A stretch of DNA of 41,048 nucleotides, from positions 1-41,048 of the forward strand of contig CAZCGE010000053.1 of the NCBI GenBank assembly GCA_964498125.1, given 5' to 3'. This stretch comes from CAMDBL01 sp964498125 (lineage in GTDB: Bacteria > Pseudomonadota > Alphaproteobacteria > Rhizobiales > Hyphomicrobiaceae). A program made the translations under genes and the position numbers. Below the pieces are notes generated by a model. That model did no database searches and was not told the origin of the DNA. It saw only the letters and a program-made list of their open reading frames with translations. Positions 34,222 through 41,048 of this stretch are shown here, piece by piece. Within the stretch, counting starts at the first letter, position 1. Each line of letters starts with the position of its first letter.

Positions 34222-34683
34222 GTGGCCGAACCCGGTGAGTTTCCAAGCGCCGTGCTGTTTGCCTGCACGCTGAATGCCATTCGCTCGCCGATGGCGGCCG
34301 CCATCCTGCGCCATCTTGCGGGCCATCGCATTTATGTCGAGTCGGCTGGCGTGCGCCCGGCCCGGGAGCCCGACCCATTCGTCACCGCCGTCATGGAGGA
34401 GATCGGCATCGATCTCTCCGCGCATCGGCCGCGCAGTATCATCGACCTGGACGATACCTCGTTCGATCTCATCGTCACGTTGTCGCCGGAAGCGCATCAC
34501 CAGGCGCTGGAGTTGACGCGAACCATGGCGGTCGATGTCGAATACTGGCCGACCTTCGATGCCTCGATGATGATTGGTCAAGCCAGCCGCGAGCAGGTGC
34601 TGGAGTCCTACCGCGCCGTGCGTGACGGCCTTTTCCGGCGCGTCAAAACGCGGTTCTGGCTCGAGGGTGGGCCGAGTGTGTAG
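34222..34683 (+). CDS. Low molecular weight protein-tyrosine phosphatase family protein
   Basis: A 153-residue LMW-PTP/arsenate-reductase-fold protein. The P-loop FACTLNAIRSPMA gives the CX5RS active site (C15), and the general acid Asp is in YWPTFDAS. The substrate, phosphotyrosine protein or arsenate, cannot be told. GTG start at 34222 with AAAGG upstream. In many alphaproteobacteria infA and maf follow this gene; here the coding sequence runs directly into an inverted-repeat element that supplies its TAG, and the next genes are unrelated. The C-terminus may therefore be slightly altered. Confidence 0.88.
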   Translation: MAEPGEFPSAVLFACTLNAIRSPMAAAILRHLAGHRIYVESAGVRPAREPDPFVTAVMEEIGIDLSAHRPRSIIDLDDTSFDLIVTLSPEAHHQALELTRTMAVDVEYWPTFDASMMIGQASREQVLESYRAVRDGLFRRVKTRFWLEGGPSV

Positions 34684-34781
34684 GGTGCAATAGCCCGCAG
34701 CACAGCGGAGGGCGTATTGCACCGTGCGGTGATGCGACCGGCTAGAGCGGCGGTGCAATACGCTGCGCTATTGCACCCTAC
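34680..34781. repeat. GTAGGGTGCAATAG inverted-repeat element, copy 1
   Basis: Perfect 14-base outer arms GTAGGGTGCAATAG (34680-34693) and CTATTGCACCCTAC (34768-34781), with perfect inner arms GCGTATTGCACC (34712-34723) and GGTGCAATACGC (34752-34763). The same element occurs at 36571-36674. GTAGGGTG...CACCCTAC elements are REP-like repeats often mobilised by RAYT transposases; none is in the window. The first bases contain the TAG stop of the phosphatase gene. Confidence 0.85.
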
Positions 34782-34825
34782 GCCGCCGACCGCGCGTCGA
34801 GGATGTAGTTCCAACCCGCGAACAA

Positions 34826-35653
34826 TCATCTGCCCGACTTGGGAATGGCGCGGTTCGCCTTGATGACGTGCGCACCCTCGGCACTCTTCACAAATGCCAG
34901 GAAAGCCTTGACGGCCGGAGAGGCGTCAGCCTTGGCCACCAGGTAGACCTCTCGAATGAGGCGATAGGTCCCGGCGGCGATGTTGGCTTCGGTTGGCGCC
35001 ACGCCATCGAGCGCCAGGATCTTGATTTGCCCCCCGCTCTGCTCGGCCACCGTGGTGGTCGTCATGCCGATGGAGCCCACGGTCGCAGCGAGCCCCTTGG
35101 CCATGTCGCCACCGCGCTCCATGACCTTGATCGTCGGCGGCATTTTCACCGACTTGAGGCAGGCAACACCGTCTCGGACAACCTCGGCATCGACCTCGCT
35201 TTCAGGCCGCGTCAGCGGTGCAATGGCCAACGGCCCACCCCCTACATCCTTCCAATCGGTCAGACTGCCTGCATAGATGGCGCAGACCTGCGCTTGCGAA
35301 ATGCTGGGAACCGAAACACTGACGTTGACGCCGAACACAACCGGCGTCCGGGCGATCTCGTCCACCGCCATCCCCTGCTTGACGAGGTCATCGATCTTCA
35401 AGCCGTGGCTTGCCACCACGAGGTCTATGCTGCCAGCATTCAGCGCCTCGATCCGCGCCTTGGTGCCAAGTCCCTTGCCGATCTCGATCTTGGCGCCAGG
35501 GATCTTGGCCTCGTAGGCCTTGGCGAGGGCCGCGACCAGCGGCATGGCCCCGGTCGATCCATCGACTTTCACGGTTGTTTGGGCCGGAGCGGGTGCCCCC
35601 GCCAGTGTCGATGCCATGAGTGCGAGGCCAATTGCAGCACAGAAATTCCGCAT
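34826..35653 (-). CDS. PstS-like phosphate/anion ABC-transporter substrate-binding protein
   Basis: A 275-residue periplasmic protein with a signal peptide (1-24, cut at APAQ). TVKVDGSTGAMPLVAALAKAYE, IEIGKGLGTKARIEALNAGSIDLVVAS and GGDMAKGLAATVGSIGMTT fit the PBP-like PstS family, which binds phosphate or related oxyanions. No permease or ATPase genes accompany it. AAAGGAG seven bases before the ATG is a strong ribosome site. It is downstream of the toxin-antitoxin genes and lies inside the segment bracketed by two GTAGGGTG elements. Ligand identity is uncertain. Confidence 0.82.
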   Translation of the reverse strand: MRNFCAAIGLALMASTLAGAPAPAQTTVKVDGSTGAMPLVAALAKAYEAKIPGAKIEIGKGLGTKARIEALNAGSIDLVVASHGLKIDDLVKQGMAVDEIARTPVVFGVNVSVSVPSISQAQVCAIYAGSLTDWKDVGGGPLAIAPLTRPESEVDAEVVRDGVACLKSVKMPPTIKVMERGGDMAKGLAATVGSIGMTTTTVAEQSGGQIKILALDGVAPTEANIAAGTYRLIREVYLVAKADASPAVKAFLAFVKSAEGAHVIKANRAIPKSGR

Positions 35654-35819
35654 GGCGAACTCCTTTCACAATGCAAACAGTGCGCTTGCACTATTAGCAG
35701 AACCGCCGTCGAAACGCCAACTTGGTCGGCAAAATTGCCGATGCCGGCGACAGATGGAGCTGTAATCAGCCCCGCCCCGAAACCGCCTCGCCCACGGGCT
35801 GGCGTCAGCAATCTCCAAT

Positions 35820-36131
35820 TCACGCCGCCTTCTTGACCTTGATAGCTCGAAGCAAATTGCGAACAGTCTCTGGGTTACTATCAATCATCATGAGATAGGC
35901 GCGAACGCCACCTATTGGGCGCGAACGATTCTGCTCCCAATCCCGGATTTGGTTGACGGTAAAGCCAAACACGGCCGCAAAATCATCTTGCGGTAGGTTC
36001 AATTTCACCCGAATTGCCTTGACGTCCAGCTCCGCCGGCACATGCAGCTTTACCGGCTTCAACTCGCCGCGCGCAAACGCAAGGGCCTCGTTGAGACCCT
36101 TGGCGATCCTGTCGAATGCCTTCTTGCCCAT
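35820..36131 (-). CDS. higA: HigA-type XRE-family antitoxin
   Basis: A 103-residue DNA-binding antitoxin with a Cro/C1-type helix-turn-helix near residues 50-85: VKLNLPQDDFAAVFGFTVNQ, then IRDWEQNRSRP. The N-terminal part (GKKAFDRIAKGLNEALAFARG) is the usual toxin-binding region. It should neutralise the upstream toxin and repress the operon. AGAAGGG lies about eight bases before the ATG and inside the end of the toxin gene, whose stop is one base away. The order toxin-antitoxin is that of higBA. Base composition is AT-richer than the core genes around it. Confidence 0.85.
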   Translation of the reverse strand: MGKKAFDRIAKGLNEALAFARGELKPVKLHVPAELDVKAIRVKLNLPQDDFAAVFGFTVNQIRDWEQNRSRPIGGVRAYLMMIDSNPETVRNLLRAIKVKKAA

Positions 36132-36132
36132 A

Positions 36133-36498
36133 TTACGCGCCCTTCTTCGCCGTTTCGGCGACTTTACTCCGATACTCACGCACGATTGCCCTCGTTAGAA
36201 CGCGAAGGCTGTTGCATTCAGCTTTCGTCAGGTTCGATTTTTCACCTTTTTGAGAAGACCGTGACAAGAAATACGGAATTTCTTTGCCAGTATAAAATGT
36301 CACTACGCGATAGCCGCCACTCTTGCCCTTGCCTCTACCAGCGACGCGCAACTTCCGACATCCGCCTGTGCCAGGGATCTCGGCTCCGGCTGTTGGGTTC
36401 TCGGAAAGAAAGTTTACGAGATTTACAATCTCGTCTTCTGTCATTCCAGCGTCCGCCGCGTCGTTGGCGAAACCTAGAAAGTAGGCCACTGTGTGCAT
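36133..36498 (-). CDS. higB: RelE/HigB-type toxin with an apparent compensated double frameshift
   Basis: A 121-residue type II toxin of the RelE group (PF06296 type), expected to cut mRNA at the ribosome. Family sequence is clear on both sides: AYFLGFANDAADAGMTEDEI, NFLSENPTAGAEIPGTGGCR, GGYRVVTFYTGKEIP, then KGEKSNLTKAE. Between them residues 76-84 read YFLSRSSQK where the family has about VFLVTVFSK. The DNA gives that expected sequence in another frame, with one base missing near 36275 and one extra A near 36250. ATG 36498 is chosen from family length; an ATG three codons earlier exists. Activity is doubtful. Paired with the antitoxin downstream. Confidence 0.8.
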   Translation of the reverse strand: MHTVAYFLGFANDAADAGMTEDEIVNLVNFLSENPTAGAEIPGTGGCRKLRVAGRGKGKSGGYRVVTFYTGKEIPYFLSRSSQKGEKSNLTKAECNSLRVLTRAIVREYRSKVAETAKKGA

Positions 36499-36504
36499 GT
36501 CATG

Positions 36505-36533
36505 CATATACGCAACTTACGTAGTAAAGTCAA
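36505..36533 (-). promoter_or_regulatory. Putative sigma70-like promoter of the toxin-antitoxin operon
   Basis: Reading leftward, TTGACT (36533-36528) and TATATG (36510-36505) are spaced by exactly 17 bases, a good -35/-10 pair. The spacer contains TACGTA at about 36518-36523, a palindrome that could be the antitoxin operator. Transcription would start about seven bases beyond the -10, at or very near the toxin ATG at 36498, so the toxin message would be leaderless. Confidence 0.45.
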
Positions 36534-36570
36534 CGGCGATTCGCGAGGGCTCAAGAGTGCTGGCGCGGAC

Positions 36571-36670
36571 GTAGGGTGCAATAGCCGAAGGCGTATTGCA
36601 CCGATAAGCGCGTTGAACGGCGCAATACGCGTCATCGCGGAGCGATGCTCCGCGTCGACACTATTGCACC

Positions 36671-36674
<4 letters not shown>
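36571..36674. repeat. GTAGGGTGCAATAG inverted-repeat element, copy 2
   Basis: Perfect 14-base outer arms GTAGGGTGCAATAG (36571-36584) and CTATTGCACCCTAC (36661-36674). The inner arms GCGTATTGCACC (36591-36602) and GGCGCAATACGC (36619-36630) carry one mismatch. An added hairpin GCGGAGC-GAT-GCTCCGC lies at 36637-36653. The right arm holds the TAG stop codon of clpB (36671-36673). It is the sister of the element at 34680-34781. Confidence 0.85.
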
Positions 36675-39268
<2,594 letters not shown>

Positions 39269-39587
39269 GGGTCTTGTCCCTCATCAGCGCGCCGGCCTCG
39301 CCCGCTTGGCACGAGCCCACTTGGCACGAGGTTGACGCCGTCACATCAGGAATGGGCGGCGCGACGGCGCGAACCCCCATCGGGCACCCGCGCGGTCAGC
39401 CGCCTTGCGCATGACATATAGGGTGCCAGCCGCCCGGCGAAAGGGGGTTGATGTGGCGCAAACGTCGATCCCCGCGGGTCCAGGGCACGCTTGGCAAGGT
39501 GCGCGACGCACCTGTCTAGGCCGAGGCAGTCAAATTCTGTAAGGTGTCCCGCTGACCAACGTTGCATAACCCACGGGAGGACTGACG
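39269..39587. promoter_or_regulatory. Divergent region between clpB and the GlcG-like gene
   Basis: About 319 bases with no gene. A short direct repeat, CTTGGCACGAG, occurs at 39305-39315 and again at 39321-39331, upstream of clpB; it may be a regulator site or chance. Both promoters must be here. No -35/-10 pair was assigned with confidence. Confidence 0.4.
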
Positions 39588-40067
39588 ATGAAGGCCATTC
39601 TTGCTGCCGTCGCGATGCTGATTGCCGCATCGCTGCCATTCGCCGCCCAAGCACAGGTGCCGCAATATGGCCCCGACGTCACGCTCGAGCAGGCGAAGAA
39701 GATCATCTCGGCAGCACAAGCCGAGGCCCGCAAAAACAACTGGCCGGTTGCCGTCGCCGTCGTCGACAACCACGGCTTCCTGGTCGCCTACGAGAAGCTC
39801 GACAACACACAGACCGCCAGCGTCCAGATCGCCATCGACAAGGCCGTGTCGGCGGCGATTTATCGCCGGTCCACGAAGGTCTTCCAGGACGCGGTGGCAG
39901 GCGGCGGCGCGGGACTGCGCGCCCTCAACCTGCGCGCGGCATCGACCGTGGAAGGCGGGCTGCCGGTCATCGTCGGCGGCAAGATCATCGGCGGAGTCGG
40001 CGTCTCGGGCGTCAATGCCGATCAGGACGGCGTCGCCGCCAAGGCCGGTGCAGACGCCATGAATTAG
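39588..40067 (+). CDS. Exported GlcG/HbpS-family heme-binding-like protein
   Basis: A 159-residue protein with a signal peptide (1-22, cut at AQA-QV) and a GlcG/HbpS domain: TLEQAKKIISAAQAEARKN, VAVAVVDNHGFLVAYEKLD, AIDKAVSAAIYRRST and GGLPVIVGGKIIGGVGVSG. HbpS of Streptomyces binds heme in the extracytoplasmic space; other members, including GlcG, have unclear roles. A GGGAGG site lies before the ATG. It stands alone between clpB and cheW. Confidence 0.85.
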   Translation: MKAILAAVAMLIAASLPFAAQAQVPQYGPDVTLEQAKKIISAAQAEARKNNWPVAVAVVDNHGFLVAYEKLDNTQTASVQIAIDKAVSAAIYRRSTKVFQDAVAGGGAGLRALNLRAASTVEGGLPVIVGGKIIGGVGVSGVNADQDGVAAKAGADAMN

Positions 40068-40554
40068 CCGCCGGCCAGACGACAACTATCGTCAACGGCG
40101 TCGCCGGGCCGCGCTTGCCGCGTCCGGCGACGAACGGCCGCCGAAATACGTCCACTGAGCATGGCACGATCACCCCGCCCGGCAGCGGCTTTGCCGTGGC
40201 AGTCCGGTTGTACCGGCCCATTCAAATGGACCATGCCCCATCATCTTCGCCGCTCGCTGGCCCTTCGGCTGATCATGCCACCGACACGGCTGATGCATGA
40301 TCGCGGGAACCCGGCACGCGGGAATCACAAAGCCAATTCGCAAACTGCAGCAATGCCGGCGTCATCGCGCGGGTCGCAATGGCCGCGGAGGCGCAGTTGG
40401 TGTTTGTAGAAATATAACAAAAAAACGATATATTTCACATATTTGGTTAATGTTTCTCATGAACATTCTCAATCCTGTAGGTAGGGCTACGGGCGCTTTG
40501 GGGCCGTTGACGACAGTCGTCGCCCGAGCGGTGACAGCATCGGGAGAGCAGGGC
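40068..40554. other. Long intergenic region with an AT-rich segment before cheW
   Basis: About 487 bases. 40068-40395 holds nothing recognisable. 40398-40460 is strikingly AT-rich for this genome (runs such as AATATAACAAAAAAACGATA) and is the likely promoter region of cheW. In-frame ATGs at 40450 and 40459 are continuous with the cheW frame without stops, so an N-terminal extension of about 32-35 residues cannot be excluded. Confidence 0.45.
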
Positions 40555-41048
40555 ATGAGCCAGGCGCTGCAAGGCAGCGAAGCAACCAGTCAGCCATCGG
40601 CGACCGGCGCGCCCGATACACGCCAGTTCGTCACCTTCATGCTCGGTGCGCAGCAATACTGCGTCGACATCATGGCGGTGCGCGAGATCCGCGCCGCCAA
40701 CGTCATCACGCCGCTGCCGAGCGCGCCGGAGTTCGTGCGTGGCGTGATCAATCTGCGCGGCGCCATCGTGCCGATCATCGACCTCAGAACACGCTTCGCG
40801 CTGGGTCGCACCGAGCTGAACCAGGGCATCGTCGTCGTCGTCATGATCGAGGGCCGGCTCAACGGCCTGCTCGTCGACGCCGTCTCCGACATCCTCACCG
40901 TGCGCCTGGGCGACATCGCCGCCATTCCGGAAACCGACGGCGAGAGCCGCAACCCGTTCTTCGACGGCCTGATCACGCAGGGCGAGGCCATGCTGATCGT
41001 CATCGCGCTGGCGGGCCTCGCCCGCTCGTCGGTGCAGGCGACGGCGTT
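40555..41048 (+). CDS. cheW: Chemotaxis coupling protein CheW (3' end outside window)
   Basis: The first 164 residues of a CheW-domain protein, cut by the window edge. QFVTFMLGAQQYCVDIMAVREI, VRGVINLRGAIVPIIDLR and GLLVDAVSDILTV are diagnostic. CheW links chemoreceptors to the kinase CheA at the inner membrane. A linker of about 22 residues precedes the domain. The start at 40555 has GGGAGA upstream; an in-frame ATG at 40459 would lengthen the N-terminus. Other che genes may follow beyond the edge; none is in the window. Confidence 0.9.
   Translation, partial: MSQALQGSEATSQPSATGAPDTRQFVTFMLGAQQYCVDIMAVREIRAANVITPLPSAPEFVRGVINLRGAIVPIIDLRTRFALGRTELNQGIVVVVMIEGRLNGLLVDAVSDILTVRLGDIAAIPETDGESRNPFFDGLITQGEAMLIVIALAGLARSSVQATA

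Noticed and set aside
39269..39420. Heat-shock (sigma32) promoter or CIRCE element before clpB
   Set aside because: Expected from the family, but I could not find a convincing match to either consensus.

Overview
This window is high-GC, densely coding DNA from an alphaproteobacterium, most likely Hyphomicrobiales/Rhizobiales or a close relative. The main support is gene order and marker families known from that class: ppx-rlmE overlapping by ATGA, a DUF2794 protein, yggT-DUF167-folD, and DUF2948-hisD-UPF0262-low-molecular-weight phosphatase. The species cannot be named from sequence alone. No rRNA, tRNA, CRISPR array, prophage or transposase gene was seen. Both window edges cut genes: an unrecognised C-terminus at the left and cheW at the right.

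Layout. 0-4 kb: a membrane-anchored PL14-like protein and a TRAP small/large permease pair with no binding protein beside it. 4-9 kb: a three-domain Mrp (MIP18-like, P-loop, DUF971), a KstD-like flavoprotein and a PcaF-type thiolase. 8.8-12.8 kb: housekeeping genes (rlmE, ppx, an M15 peptidase, DUF2794, a GNAT). 12.9-15 kb: mobA, mobB and a translationally coupled subtilase-like protein that has lost its catalytic residues. 15-28 kb: an accessory catabolic region with an acyl-CoA ligase, a DUF3604/PHP protein, a Bug/TctC receptor, two-subunit aconitase X, a MetE-like methyltransferase, an amidohydrolase, an AHSA1 protein, a NodB-type deacetylase, a DedA protein and an acyl-CoA dehydrogenase. 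28.3-30 kb: an RTX-type calcium-binding protein. 30-34.7 kb: conserved core genes (folD, DUF167, yggT, DUF2948, hisD, UPF0262, phosphatase). 34.7-36.7 kb: a probable island with a solitary PstS-like protein and a HigBA/RelE-type toxin-antitoxin pair, bracketed by two copies of the same inverted-repeat element. 36.7-41 kb: clpB, a GlcG/HbpS protein and the start of cheW.

Functional links. The catabolic genes suggest uptake of organic acids (TRAP, Bug receptor), CoA activation, acyl-CoA oxidation and thiolysis, but they are not one operon. The tightest unit is Bug receptor, aconitase X large and small subunits and the MetE-like gene; its substrate is not evident. MobA and MobB attach a nucleotide to molybdopterin; why a pseudo-subtilase is coupled to them is unknown.

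The window is rich in dispersed palindromic repeats of at least five types, and several supply the stop codon of the adjoining gene. The most striking single-gene observation is in the toxin: nine residues read as a frame-shifted version of the family sequence, as if one base was lost and another gained about 25 bases later. The other leading points are the degenerate subtilase behind mobB, the HCF101-like architecture of Mrp, and the aconitase X unit.
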